Shown: in pieces, positions 1 through 8,389 of the stretch | How the letters are laid out: every line of letters begins with the position of its first letter | How positions within the stretch are numbered: position 1 is the first letter of the stretch | DNA from: JANQRA01 sp035762545 | GTDB lineage: Bacteria; Actinomycetota; Acidimicrobiia; Spongiisociales; ZC4RG35 | Direction of reading: 5' to 3' | Length of the DNA stretch: 64,000 nt | Assembly (NCBI GenBank): GCA_035762545.1 | Contig: DASTOM010000009.1 | Location: forward strand, 1-64,000 | Made by a program: the position numbers and the translations under genes | The notes under the pieces: generated by a model | The model's input: only the letters and a program-made list of their open reading frames with translations | The model's database searches: none | What the model was told of the DNA's origin: nothing

Positions 1-1
1 C

Positions 2-232
2 TCCCGACTGGACCGGGGGTTGGCCACCACCAGGGATGCCGCCATCCTCAAGCTCTATGCCTGTGAGGCGTACAAGTCGGTCGCCGACATGGGTCTCCAG
101 GTGCTCGGCGGGTACGGATACACGATGGAGTACGACCTGCAGCGCCACTTCCGGGAGTCCCGCCTCGGTGTCATCGGTGCCGGGACGTCCGATATCCAGC
201 GCAACATCATCGCCAGGACGATGGGACTCTGA
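2..232 (+). CDS. Acyl-CoA dehydrogenase, C-terminal fragment (cut by left edge)
   Basis: Only the last 76 residues are visible. They match the C-terminal helical domain of FAD-dependent acyl-CoA dehydrogenases: the GGYGYTMEYDLQR stretch, then an R-x-x-R-L segment and G-T-S-D-I-Q-R near the end, which in the family lies by the FAD and subunit interface. The enzyme introduces the alpha-beta double bond in an acyl-CoA. The next gene begins 3 nt downstream, so this is probably the first visible member of an operon with the two hotdog proteins and the ThDP enzyme. Substrate cannot be judged because the active-site region is missing. Confidence 0.93.
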   Translation, partial: SRLDRGLATTRDAAILKLYACEAYKSVADMGLQVLGGYGYTMEYDLQRHFRESRLGVIGAGTSDIQRNIIARTMGL

Positions 233-234
233 TC

Positions 235-717
235 GTGGGTGTTCTCACGAGCGAGGCCCGGGCCTGGGCCGAGACCGAGTTTCCGCCCTACGAGTTCGTG
301 GTCGGCCGAACCGACATCGCCCGCTTCGCCAGAGCAACCGGTGAGACCGATCCGATCCACTTCGACCCCGAAGCGGCACGAGCCGCCGGTCACACCGACG
401 TCGTCGCCCCGACGATGTTCCCTTACGTGATCCGGATGCACGCATCGAGCCTGGAAGGTGAGATCACAGAGGACGGGTCGCCCGGTGGCGATGTGCCGCC
501 GCTACCCACCACCAGGGCTATGGCCGGCGAGACCGAGATCAGCTTCGGCCCACCCATCGTTGCCGGCGACACCATCACGGTCACCAAGCGAGTAGCCGAC
601 CTCTACGAGAAGGAGGGTCGGAGCGGGGCTCTCGTCTTCGTGGAGATGGAGTTCACCTTCACCAACCAGCGCGACGAGATGGTCGCCCGAGAGGTCTTCA
701 CGAGGATCTACCGGTGA
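235..717 (+). CDS. MaoC/FAS1-like hotdog dehydratase, N-terminal type
   Basis: A 160-residue single hotdog-fold protein. The first half resembles the FAS1-like dehydratase N-terminal domain found in HadA-type and C4-type hydratases (FARATGETDPIHFDP, then a proline-rich APTMFPYV segment). Such proteins pair with a second MaoC domain to hydrate or dehydrate acyl-CoA or acyl-ACP. The second partner follows immediately with a 4-nt overlap, which suggests a heterodimeric hydratase. The GTG start sits 3 nt after the acyl-CoA dehydrogenase stop. Function in a CoA-ester catabolic route is inferred from neighbours. Confidence 0.8.
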   Translation: MGVLTSEARAWAETEFPPYEFVVGRTDIARFARATGETDPIHFDPEAARAAGHTDVVAPTMFPYVIRMHASSLEGEITEDGSPGGDVPPLPTTRAMAGETEISFGPPIVAGDTITVTKRVADLYEKEGRSGALVFVEMEFTFTNQRDEMVAREVFTRIYR

Positions 718-1109
718 GACCAAGGCGGGGAACACCAGTGCCGACGAGATCGGTGACCCCATCGGAGGTCGACCTGTTCATGTTCTCGGCCTCGGCATGG
801 CTGCTCCACCGAATTCACTACGACCGGCCGTTCACCGTCGACCACGACGGTCATCCCGAACTCCTCATCCACGGGCCGCTCCAGGGCGTCTACCTGGTCC
901 AGACCGCCGAGGCATGGCTCGGCGACGACGCCACACTCGAGGCGATCTCATACCGGCATCTCTCTCCGGCCTACTTGGGTGACACCTTGGAGTGCGGCGG
1001 TCGTGTGGTAACGGTGGATGACGACGGGGTCGATCTGGAACTGAGTGCCACCAAGAGGGACGGGACTGTCACGACAACAGGGAGAGCGAGGATGACATGG
1101 CGGAACTGA
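714..1109 (+). CDS. MaoC-like hotdog dehydratase, second subunit
   Basis: 131 residues with a hotdog-like pattern: SASAWLLHRIHYDRPF followed by a GPLQGVYLVQTAEAWLG helix, typical of the C-terminal MaoC half in two-subunit dehydratases. The GTG start overlaps the previous stop by 4 nt, and the 3-prime end overlaps the next gene by 13 nt, so translational coupling is likely. The pair probably forms one active site, as HadA/HadB do. The classic catalytic Asp-x4-His signature is not cleanly present in this half, so it may be the structural partner. Confidence 0.72.
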   Translation: MRPRRGTPVPTRSVTPSEVDLFMFSASAWLLHRIHYDRPFTVDHDGHPELLIHGPLQGVYLVQTAEAWLGDDATLEAISYRHLSPAYLGDTLECGGRVVTVDDDGVDLELSATKRDGTVTTTGRARMTWRN

Positions 1110-2782
1110 CCACCGGGGCCGCGGCCCTCGCCACGATGCTCGAGGAGTACGGCGTCACCCATCTCTTCCATGTCCCCGCAGTACTGCGTCGGACGATGGT
1201 GGAGATCGAGCGACTGACGTCGATCAAGAGGGTGCGACCTCATGGTGAGAAACCGGCGGCATACATGGCAGACGGCTACGCCCGCGCCACCGGGAAGCCG
1301 GGGATATGCGCCGCACAAGTGGTCGGGGCCCTAAACCTCGCTGCCGGCCTCAGAGATGCCCACCTCGCCCACTCCCCCGTGATCGCCCTCACAGGTGGAC
1401 GTGACCCGCACACCAAGTTCCGCCAGGTCTATCAGGAAGTCGACGACGTCCCGGCATTCGAGCCGGTCACCAAGTGGAACGCCACCATCGACGCGGTGGA
1501 GCGGATCCCCGACATGGTGAGACAGGCTTTTCGGGTGGCGACCACCGGTGCGCCCGGTCCGGTCCATCTCCAGTTCGCCGGCAACGAGGGCCAACTCGAC
1601 GCCGGTGAAGCGGAGATGGACACCACTGTCGAGACTTCCTACTCCGTTGTGCCGCCGTTCCGACCCCAGGCAACGGATGATGTGCTGGCGCAGGCCCTGG
1701 CCGCCCTCGCCACCGCGGAGCGACCGGTGATCGTGGCCGGTGGCGGGGTGAAGGCTTCCGGAGCCGGGCCACAGTTGGTCGCCCTGGCCGAACGCCTCCG
1801 CATCCCGGTCGCCACCTCACTGAACGGCAAGGACACCATCCCCGGCACCCACCCGCTCTCGGTGGGGGTGGTCGGTACCTATTCCCGTGGCTCGGCCAAC
1901 ACGATCGTCGGCCAGGCCGACCTCGTGTTCTTCATCGGGAGCGAGACCGGCGGCATGACCACGCACTTCTGGAAGGTACCTCCGCTGGGCAGACAAACGA
2001 TCCAGCTCGACATCGAACCCGAGGCGTTGGGCCGCAACTACCCACCGGTGGTGGCGATAAATGCCGACGCCCGGACGGCACTCGCCCGCATGCTCGAACT
2101 GGCCGGGGAGGCGCCGGTTGACCGGGAAGGGTGGGTGCAAACCGCCGGCGCCGCAGTGAGCGACTGGCGGGACGAGTATGCCGGTCTCCTCGGCTCCGAC
2201 CAGGTTCCGATCCGCCCGGAACGACTCTGCGCCGAACTGACCGACCTGGTTCCCGATGACGGGATCGTGGTCGTGGACACAGGTCATGCGGGGATGTGGA
2301 TGGGGGGCATGTACGACGTCCGAACCGAGACCCAGTCCTACGTCCGGTCTGCGGGTCATCTCGGCTGGGCTTTCCCCGCCGCCCTCGGCGCCAAGTGCGG
2401 GGCTCCCGACCGGCCGGTCGTGTGTTTCACCGGCGACTCGGGCTTCTGGTACCACGTCGGCGATGTCGAGACGGCGGTCAGGTGGGGTATCAACACGATC
2501 ACCGTGGTCAACGACAACCACTCGGGCAATCAGTCGAAACGAGGCTTCGACCGGGTCTACGGCGGCAAGCAGAGCGAGAAGGCCAGGGAGATGTGGGTCT
2601 TCACCGAGGTCGATTTCGCCGCCATGGCCAACCAAATCGGGGCGCTCGGGATCAGAGTGAAGAAGCCGTCCGATCTCGCCTCAGCGTTCGATCAGGCGTT
2701 GTCCTCCGACCGACCCGTCGTCATCGACGTGGTCACCGACATCGATGCACTCGCCCCGGTGGCCGTAGAGCCCGGCGCCTGA
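1097..2782 (+). CDS. Thiamine diphosphate-dependent enzyme, acetolactate-synthase-like
   Basis: 561 residues with the three-domain layout of the ThDP decarboxylase/acetolactate synthase family. The N-terminal Pyr domain carries the activating Glu in HGEKPAAYMADGYAR (about residue 51). A central transhydrogenase-like domain follows (VIVAGGGVKASG). The C-terminal PP domain has the GDSGF...NDN motif (about 450-480) that binds Mg and diphosphate. The start overlaps the preceding MaoC gene by 13 nt. The family includes acetolactate synthases, benzoylformate decarboxylases and oxalyl-CoA decarboxylases; the substrate is not evident. No regulatory ACT subunit follows, so biosynthetic IlvB is less likely than a catabolic lyase. 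Confidence 0.85.
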   Translation: MAELTTGAAALATMLEEYGVTHLFHVPAVLRRTMVEIERLTSIKRVRPHGEKPAAYMADGYARATGKPGICAAQVVGALNLAAGLRDAHLAHSPVIALTGGRDPHTKFRQVYQEVDDVPAFEPVTKWNATIDAVERIPDMVRQAFRVATTGAPGPVHLQFAGNEGQLDAGEAEMDTTVETSYSVVPPFRPQATDDVLAQALAALATAERPVIVAGGGVKASGAGPQLVALAERLRIPVATSLNGKDTIPGTHPLSVGVVGTYSRGSANTIVGQADLVFFIGSETGGMTTHFWKVPPLGRQTIQLDIEPEALGRNYPPVVAINADARTALARMLELAGEAPVDREGWVQTAGAAVSDWRDEYAGLLGSDQVPIRPERLCAELTDLVPDDGIVVVDTGHAGMWMGGMYDVRTETQSYVRSAGHLGWAFPAALGAKCGAPDRPVVCFTGDSGFWYHVGDVETAVRWGINTITVVNDNHSGNQSKRGFDRVYGGKQSEKAREMWVFTEVDFAAMANQIGALGIRVKKPSDLASAFDQALSSDRPVVIDVVTDIDALAPVAVEPGA

Positions 2783-2783
2783 G

Positions 2784-3470
2784 TCAGTCTTCGACGAGGG
2801 CCACGGCCCGGGTCGGGCCACCGTGGGCGCCGACCACCTTCAGGGGGAACCCGACGAAGGTGAAGCGGCGGCCGACGACTTCGGTCAGCACCAGATTCTC
2901 GTAATGGGTCTTCTTCTCATGCCGGCACATCATGTGCACCGGGTAGGTGGTCGACACCGGGTTGTCCGGAGTAGGTGAGTCGACCCCGAAGGTGGTGATC
3001 CCTTTGTCGAGGATCCACTGACACGCCGCCTCACCGAGACCCGGGAACGTCGTTAGATATTCGCTCTGGTCGTGATAACGGTCGTAGGTGGCGGTGTAGA
3101 AGAAGCAGTGGTCGCCGGTCTCGATGGACAGACCGGCGTCAGCCAGGGCCTCGTCGAGATGGTCAGGTGTGATGTCGGTCTGTGGTTCGACATGAGAAAC
3201 GTCGAGGCATACCGCCGGCCCGTAGAACAGGGACAGGTCCATCTGGTCGATGGTGAGGGCCTCCGGGTCGGGATCGAGATGACTGAATGAGTCGACGTGG
3301 GTCGGGCCGTTGTCGTTGAGCATGAAGCCCAGTGTCTGGAACGAGAAGTCGGACTCGAACCTTGGAGCGGTCTCCTCATGGGTGGCATGCTGGAACGTGA
3401 CCGTCTTGAGGTGGCCGGGGTAGACCTTCATGCCCTCGTAGATGGGTTGGGAGAGATCGATCAGTCTCAT
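2784..3470 (-). CDS. Cyclase family protein (kynurenine-formamidase-like metal hydrolase)
   Basis: 228 residues matching the cyclase/KynB-like fold. The metal-binding signature appears as NGPTHVDSFSHLDP (about 54-67), corresponding to the family H-x-G-T-H-x-D-x-P-x-H with substitutions, and DLSQPIYEGMKVYPGH opens the protein. Members hydrolyse N-formyl or lactone/amide bonds. It is the last gene of a four-gene - strand operon (LigB, LigA, SDR, cyclase) with only 8 nt separating it from the SDR. A GAGAGGA ribosome site precedes the ATG. A role in processing a ring-cleavage product is an inference from context. Confidence 0.82.
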   Translation of the reverse strand: MRLIDLSQPIYEGMKVYPGHLKTVTFQHATHEETAPRFESDFSFQTLGFMLNDNGPTHVDSFSHLDPDPEALTIDQMDLSLFYGPAVCLDVSHVEPQTDITPDHLDEALADAGLSIETGDHCFFYTATYDRYHDQSEYLTTFPGLGEAACQWILDKGITTFGVDSPTPDNPVSTTYPVHMMCRHEKKTHYENLVLTEVVGRRFTFVGFPLKVVGAHGGPTRAVALVED

Positions 3471-3478
3471 GGTTCCTC

Positions 3479-4261
3479 TCAGAACAGACTCTTGGTGGCG
3501 CCGCCGTCGACGGAGATCGCCGTGCCGTGGATGTGCCGGGCATCGGGGGTGCAGAGGAAGACGGCAAGCGAGGCGACGTCCTGGGGTAGGCCGAGCCGAC
3601 GGATCCCCTGACGTTTCACTGTTGCTTCGAGAACCGCCTCGGGGGTCTCACCGGTACGCGCCGCTTGGTCGGCCATCATCTCGTTCAGCCTTTCGGTCCT
3701 GGTCTGGCCGGGATGGATGATGTTGACGTTCACGTCGTCCTCGAGCCCGAGCCCGGCCAGTGCCTTCCCGAAGTTGGCGAGCGCGGCGTTGACTGCGCCG
3801 CCGATGGCGAAGTTGGGATTCGGAGTCCGAGCCATACCGCCAACGATATGGACCACCGAGCCGTGTGCTGATGCGAGTTGAGGCCAGAAGAGCCGGGACA
3901 ACCGCACCGCCCCAAAGAACTTGAGGTCGAAGCCCTGCTGCCAGAGCTCGTCTGACAGTTCGAGGAACGGCCCGCTCTTGGTGGCCCCCGCACAGTTCAC
4001 CAGGATGTCGACGGAGTCGAACTCGGCAGTGGCCGTCCGGTGAAGCTCCTCGCACCCTTCCAGAGTTGCGAGATCGGCCGCGACCGGGACGACGCGACGA
4101 CCCGACGACTCTTCGATCTCGCCCGCCGTCCGGTCCAGATCCTCCTTTGTCCTCGCCGCGATGACGACGTCGCAACCTTCGGCGGCGAGTTGGGTGGCTA
4201 TGACCTTGCCGATTCCCCGGCTCCCACCGGTGACGACTGCGACCTTGTTCTCCAGCTTCAC
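3479..4261 (-). CDS. Short-chain dehydrogenase/reductase family protein with altered catalytic motif
   Basis: 260 residues with a Rossmann NAD(P) site TGGSRGIG (about 12-19) and the NCAG motif, so the fold is a classical SDR. The usual Y-x-x-x-K catalytic pair is not visible: the equivalent segment reads NPNFAIGGAVNAALANF, with Phe at the Tyr position and Gly where Lys is expected. Some divergent SDR subfamilies share a GGAVNAAL-type segment, so it may be a natural variant with another mechanism or a non-catalytic partner. It lies 35 nt downstream of the LigA-like gene in the same operon. Confidence 0.85.
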   Translation of the reverse strand: MKLENKVAVVTGGSRGIGKVIATQLAAEGCDVVIAARTKEDLDRTAGEIEESSGRRVVPVAADLATLEGCEELHRTATAEFDSVDILVNCAGATKSGPFLELSDELWQQGFDLKFFGAVRLSRLFWPQLASAHGSVVHIVGGMARTPNPNFAIGGAVNAALANFGKALAGLGLEDDVNVNIIHPGQTRTERLNEMMADQAARTGETPEAVLEATVKRQGIRRLGLPQDVASLAVFLCTPDARHIHGTAISVDGGATKSLF

Positions 4262-4296
4262 GTTCCTCCTCAGGATCTCGAGATCGAGACTACCGG

Positions 4297-4638
4297 TCAG
4301 GTCGAGAAGTCGGGATAGCCGTGGGGCTCGACCGCGGCACGAAAGTGTGGGATCAGTTCCTCGATGCCCATACGGGCAGGGACCAGCACGGAGCGCACCA
4401 TCTGCCAGAGCAGGAACGGGTTGGCTCCCATGGCGTACAGGGCTCCGATGTCGAGCGTCTCCAGGGCGAGCCGCTCCTCGGGCGTGAGGGCCCCACCGTC
4501 GGGATAAGGCGGCTCCGGGTCATCGGCCAAGCGCTCCCAACCATCCAGGAACAGAGAGGGTTCGGTCTGGTAGGCACGCAAGTTCGCGTTGCTCCGGTCG
4601 ATCGACCACATCACCTTGTTGAGCATGTATCGACTCAT
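4297..4638 (-). CDS. LigA-like alpha subunit of extradiol dioxygenase
   Basis: 113 residues resembling the small helical alpha subunit of protocatechuate 4,5-dioxygenase; the segment LDIGALYAMGANPFLLWQM is characteristic. The ATG at 4638 overlaps the stop of the upstream LigB-like gene (ATGA). That fixes the start and argues against the longer open frame to 4833. Together the two subunits would cleave a catechol-type ring next to a hydroxyl group; the alpha subunit closes over the active site. Confidence 0.86.
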   Translation of the reverse strand: MSRYMLNKVMWSIDRSNANLRAYQTEPSLFLDGWERLADDPEPPYPDGGALTPEERLALETLDIGALYAMGANPFLLWQMVRSVLVPARMGIEELIPHFRAAVEPHGYPDFST

Positions 4639-5477
4639 CCCATTTCCCACCAGAAGAAGGGCAGAGCGCTGAAACGCGTCTCCGGACCGGCTGCCACGGT
4701 GGCAGGCCGGGGACCAGATGCGGAGAGGCAGGTGATGAAGTTGAGAAATTGGAAGGTCTCGTTGCCGGCTGCGAGGAGACGGTCGAAGCTGCAACCTGCG
4801 ATCGCGCTCTTCAGATCCCCGGCGGCCATCCAACCGAGTGCGTCACTGTCGAAATCTTCGTCGGGAGATCGCCCCAGGAACTGCCGGGGCCCACCCAACT
4901 CATGGGCGAGGTGCCCACTGCCCACTATGAGGACGCGATCTCGGCCCGGGGCGGAATCGATCGCGGCCCTCAGCAGCGTCCCCAACTCGGCAAACCTCCG
5001 CGCAGATGGGATTGGAGGCGAGTTGGCGTTGGTGAAGACCGGAACCACAGGTATGTCGAGCTCGGGGGTGAGGCAGAGCAAAGGGATCACGAACGAGTGG
5101 TCCAGCCATGGCTCGTCGGAGAATGCGAAGTCGAACGGCACCGAGTCCGATGGAGTGCCGAGGATGTGCCGTGCCAGGTCGGGGGCTCCCGGCACTGTGG
5201 TTCTGGTGAGCCCGAACATCCGCTCCTCGTTGGGGTGGACCGCACGCATGGATGACGCCTTGCCAATCAGGAAGGCCGGCATGTTTGAGGTGAGGAGCAT
5301 GTGGAGATGGTCTGAGGCCACCACCACCAGGATGTCCGGTGCGAGATCGACCACCCGAGCCCGGAACTCACCGAGGTGACGCGCGGTCTCCTTCAGGTCA
5401 TCCGGCTCCCCTTCTCGCAGCGTCCGCCACATCAACGGGTTGTGTGTCAGGCCGGTGACCCCTACCAACTGCGCCAT
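4635..5477 (-). CDS. LigB-like catalytic subunit of class III extradiol ring-cleavage dioxygenase
   Basis: 280 residues with the LigB fold. Likely Fe(II) ligands are the His in GLTHNPL (about residue 12), the His pair in ASDHLHML (about 57-59) and the Glu in GNETFQFL near the end. The catalytic His lies in GSGHLAHE (about 195). It is the first gene of the - strand ring-cleavage operon and is followed by its alpha subunit with an ATGA overlap. The substrate could be protocatechuate, gallate or a related catechol. The divergent enolase-superfamily gene begins 45 nt away, so the two operons share a promoter region. Confidence 0.88.
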   Translation of the reverse strand: MAQLVGVTGLTHNPLMWRTLREGEPDDLKETARHLGEFRARVVDLAPDILVVVASDHLHMLLTSNMPAFLIGKASSMRAVHPNEERMFGLTRTTVPGAPDLARHILGTPSDSVPFDFAFSDEPWLDHSFVIPLLCLTPELDIPVVPVFTNANSPPIPSARRFAELGTLLRAAIDSAPGRDRVLIVGSGHLAHELGGPRQFLGRSPDEDFDSDALGWMAAGDLKSAIAGCSFDRLLAAGNETFQFLNFITCLSASGPRPATVAAGPETRFSALPFFWWEMG

Positions 5478-5521
5478 TGTCGAAACCTAACATCGCCCTC
5501 ACCCGTGACCGAGGCCCACTG

Positions 5522-6616
5522 ATGCGTATCGAATCGATGGCGATCCACCCCATCACCATGCGCCTGGTGACACCGATTCCCATGTCCAACGGGGTGGTGT
5601 CCAGCACGGGGAACGTCCTCGTCGAGCTGAGGTCCGACGATGGCGTCATCGGCTGGGGCGAGGGCGTGGAGGCCCCAGCCCTGACCGGTCATCGACAGGC
5701 GGACATCGTTTCGGACCTCGAGGCGCTGCGTGACCTGGTGATCGGCGCCGACCCTGAAGACATAGAAGTGCTCTGGGCGCGGTTGGCAGAGCGAGCGCCG
5801 GGAGCCTCTACCGCGCGAGGTGCCATCGACATTGCCGTCTATGACCTGATCGGCCGTCATCGTGGTCTGCCCGTTCACGCTCTTCTCGGCGGTATGCAGC
5901 GGTCGCGGATACCGGCTCTGACACTGGTCGGGAGTGGTGACCGTGGTGCCGACGCCGAGAAGCTGTCGGCGTGGGCCGAGCGCGGCTACTCGTGGTTCAA
6001 GATCAAGCTGGCGATGGCGGATCGGGAGGTCGAATGGGCGACCCTCGCCCACGCGTTGGAGGCTGCCGGACCTGATGGAATGGTCTGTGGCGACGCCAAC
6101 GAGGGCTGGGACGAGACCACCGCCGACGGGTTCCTGGCCGGTCTCGACGGCATGAAGATCCGCTTCGTGGAGCAACCGGTGCCACGTGACCACCCTGACG
6201 TCCTGCTGCGGGTCGCGGAGAGATCTCCCGTGGCGATATGTGCCGACGAGAGCGCCGGAAGCCTCGAAGCGATCGCCGGATTCGGCGGTACCGCCATCGG
6301 TGGGGTGAGTCTCAAGCTGATAAAGCACGGGGGCATCACCGGCGTGATGCGTGGTGCCCGCGCCTGCGCCGACTCCGGTCTCGAAGTGAATCTGGCAGGG
6401 AAGGTCATCGAATCGACGATCTCCGCGGCGGCGAACCTGCATTGCGCGGCGGCGATGCCGGGGGTCGAGTATGGGTGCTCTCCGGCCAATCAAGGGGTGG
6501 TCGGCGATGTCTCCGATCATCCTGTCACGGTGGATGAGGGCTTCTTCACCGTCCCCGAAGGACCGGGGCTCGGTGTCGAAGTCGACCGCGACCTGGTCCG
6601 GAGACTTGCCTCCTGA
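5522..6616 (+). CDS. Enolase-superfamily enzyme of the mandelate racemase/muconate lactonizing group
   Basis: 364 residues. The capping domain is followed by a TIM barrel with the F-K-I-K pair (catalytic Lys-x-Lys, about 162-164). The three metal ligands are Asp in GDANEGWD, Glu in FVEQP and Asp in CADESAG; a further Lys lies in SLKLIKHGG. These are the features of MLE/dipeptide-epimerase-type members, which abstract a proton alpha to a carboxylate. The ATG at 5522 is preferred over an upstream TTG at 5477 because the family begins at MRIES-type sequence. Lactonisation or epimerisation in aromatic-acid breakdown is suggested by the LigAB operon opposite. Confidence 0.88.
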   Translation: MRIESMAIHPITMRLVTPIPMSNGVVSSTGNVLVELRSDDGVIGWGEGVEAPALTGHRQADIVSDLEALRDLVIGADPEDIEVLWARLAERAPGASTARGAIDIAVYDLIGRHRGLPVHALLGGMQRSRIPALTLVGSGDRGADAEKLSAWAERGYSWFKIKLAMADREVEWATLAHALEAAGPDGMVCGDANEGWDETTADGFLAGLDGMKIRFVEQPVPRDHPDVLLRVAERSPVAICADESAGSLEAIAGFGGTAIGGVSLKLIKHGGITGVMRGARACADSGLEVNLAGKVIESTISAAANLHCAAAMPGVEYGCSPANQGVVGDVSDHPVTVDEGFFTVPEGPGLGVEVDRDLVRRLAS

Positions 6617-6617
6617 C

Positions 6618-7403
6618 TCAGACCAGACCGGCGATCCGTTGCTCGCCGGTATAGACGGTGAACCCGCCGTCACGGAGAAAGCCGACGACGGTCATCCCGA
6701 ATTCCCCGGCCAGGTCGACGGCCAGACTCGAGGCTGCCGACACCCCGCAGATCAGGGAGATGCCCGCCACCGCCGCCTTCTGAGTGATCTCGAACGAGAC
6801 CCGGCCCGAGACCACCAGGCCGAGGGGCGGAAGCGGCCACTGGTGTCGGGCGAGATGGCCGATCACCTTGTCCACGGCGTTGTGCCGCCCAACATCTTCC
6901 CTCACCACGATGAGCCGACCGTCGTCGGTGAAGCCGGCTGCGGCGTGGAGGCCACCCGTTGCATCGAACGCAGCTTGCCGGCCACGGAGGGCGTCGGGCA
7001 ACGCCTTGATGACATCCGCGCCCACGACGGGTCCTTGGGGGGGTCGGGCTCCGGTGATTCGGATGGCATCGATTGACGCTTTGCCACACACCCCGCAAGA
7101 GCTGGTGCTGTAGAAGTTGCGTTGAAACTGCGCCGGATCGACCGTCACGTCGTCGGCGGTGACCAGGTTCCACCGTCCCTCCCCCAGATCGATCACCTCG
7201 ACGATGTCATCAGGGCGGGTCACGATGCCTTCGCTGACAGCGAACCCGAGGGTCAGTTCGGCGTCGTCACCAGGGGTGCGCATGACAACCGCCAGGGCGG
7301 TGCCATCGAGCCTGATCTCCAACGGCTCCTCGACCACGAGGGAATCGGTGAGACGCTCCCCGGTCGACCGGGTGACGGTCCGCTTGGTGGTCGCCTCGCT
7401 CAT
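6618..7403 (-). CDS. fdhD: Formate dehydrogenase accessory sulfurtransferase FdhD
   Basis: 261 residues matching FdhD, which moves sulfur from a cysteine desulfurase to the bis-MGD cofactor so that formate dehydrogenase becomes active. The persulfide-carrying CxxC is in SSCGVCGKASIDA (about 115-125), with VREDVGRHNAVDKV and SGRVSFEI further on. It is the last gene of the formate dehydrogenase block, separated from it by 146 nt holding two palindromic repeats. Its ribosome site GAGGTGA is partly supplied by the conserved flank of the first repeat. Confidence 0.95.
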   Translation of the reverse strand: MSEATTKRTVTRSTGERLTDSLVVEEPLEIRLDGTALAVVMRTPGDDAELTLGFAVSEGIVTRPDDIVEVIDLGEGRWNLVTADDVTVDPAQFQRNFYSTSSCGVCGKASIDAIRITGARPPQGPVVGADVIKALPDALRGRQAAFDATGGLHAAAGFTDDGRLIVVREDVGRHNAVDKVIGHLARHQWPLPPLGLVVSGRVSFEITQKAAVAGISLICGVSAASSLAVDLAGEFGMTVVGFLRDGGFTVYTGEQRIAGLV

Positions 7404-7416
7404 CGATCACCTCACG

Positions 7417-7463
7417 TCGAGCCTGCACCATGGCCCGTTTTTCGGGACGCCACGCAGGTTCGA
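7417..7463. repeat. 47-nt REP-like palindrome, copy 1
   Basis: Begins TCGAGCCTGCA and ends CGCAGGTTCGA, so the arms pair to form a long hairpin with a second inner stem CCCG/CGGG around a TTTTT loop. Same length and order of parts as three other copies in the window. Lies between the Fe-S subunit gene and fdhD. Confidence 0.85.
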
Positions 7464-7488
7464 AGTTGGGGATGACGAACACCTCACG

Positions 7489-7535
7489 TCGAGCCTGCAC
7501 AACAGCCCGATTTCCGGGACGCCGTGCAGGTTCGA
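7489..7535. repeat. 47-nt REP-like palindrome, copy 2
   Basis: Same outer arms (TCGAGCCTGCA and TGCAGGTTCGA) and inner CCCG/CGGG stem with a different loop (ATTTC). It starts exactly 72 nt after copy 1, with a 25-nt unique spacer; CCTCACG immediately precedes both copies. Confidence 0.85.
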
Positions 7536-7549
7536 TGCGAGACAACGGT

Positions 7550-8389
7550 TCACTCGTCGACACCGCTGTACACGTACATCCACCCGAAGCGGCCCTTGAT
7601 GCAGAGGTTGCCCAGGGTGACTTCGTGGTCCATTGGAGAGGTCACGTCGACGATGCGGCCGTCCTGGGTGTGGATGTCGAGATTGCAGCCCACACCGCAG
7701 TATGAGCACACCGTCCGGGTCACCTGCTGTTGGGAGACGTCCCAGGTGCCCGCCTCCTTCATGTCCCATGCGATCCTTCCCTCCAGAGCTCCTGTGGGGC
7801 AGACCGCGATGCAGTTGCCGCAATAGACACACGCCGAGTCGGGCAGGGCGACGTCGAACTCGGTCGAGATGTGGGCGTCGAACCCCCGGCCGGCCACGGC
7901 GATGGCGAACGTGTTCTGATGCTGTTCACCGCAGGCGTCGACGCACTTGTAGCAAAGGATGCAGCGCCCGTAGTCACGCACATACAGGTCGTCCTGGATC
8001 TTCGGTTCGGCGGCGACCGTCGCCGAGCCGGGGCCGAACCGGTCGATGTCGGCCTCGTGGCCCTCCAGCCAGGCGTCGAGCTTGGACCCGGTCCGATCGA
8101 GCTCGCTGGCCGAACCGAGCAGTTCCATGACCAGCCGACGACTGTGCCCGGCCCGCTCGGTGTCGGTGTTGATCACCATCCCGTCCTCGAGCATCCGCGA
8201 GCAGGATGGGGCGAGGACACGTGACCCCTCCAGCTCCACCATGCACACCCGACAGACGTTGGCCGGTGTGAGTGTCGGGCCGTGACAGAGGGTTGGGATG
8301 TCGATCCCCACCTGGCGACAGGCATCCAGGATGGTGACACCCTCGGCAACTGTGACCCCCTGCCCGTTGATGGTCGCCGTGATGGTCAT
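7550..8389 (-). CDS. Formate dehydrogenase Fe-S subunit carrying the detached N-terminal domains of the catalytic subunit
   Basis: 279 residues: an N-terminal 2Fe-2S ferredoxin domain (C-x-H then NVCRVCMVELEG), a double 4Fe-4S ferredoxin segment (GRCILCYKCVDAC and CVYCGNCIAVCP), then the 4Fe-4S domain that opens bis-MGD oxidoreductases (TVCSYCGVGCNL ... GNLCIKGRFGW). In NAD-dependent formate dehydrogenases these parts are normally one polypeptide with the catalytic domain. Here the protein stops just after GRFGWMYVYSGVDE, and the catalytic remainder is a separate gene at 10104-11981. ATG 8389 overlaps the previous stop (ATGA). It would carry electrons between the Mo site and the flavin subunit. 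Confidence 0.9.
   Translation of the reverse strand: MTITATINGQGVTVAEGVTILDACRQVGIDIPTLCHGPTLTPANVCRVCMVELEGSRVLAPSCSRMLEDGMVINTDTERAGHSRRLVMELLGSASELDRTGSKLDAWLEGHEADIDRFGPGSATVAAEPKIQDDLYVRDYGRCILCYKCVDACGEQHQNTFAIAVAGRGFDAHISTEFDVALPDSACVYCGNCIAVCPTGALEGRIAWDMKEAGTWDVSQQQVTRTVCSYCGVGCNLDIHTQDGRIVDVTSPMDHEVTLGNLCIKGRFGWMYVYSGVDE

Noticed and set aside
4639..4833. Longer N-terminus for the LigA-like protein
   Set aside because: The upstream part is Arg/Pro-rich and lies on the LigB coding region; the ATGA overlap at 4635-4638 gives the natural start.
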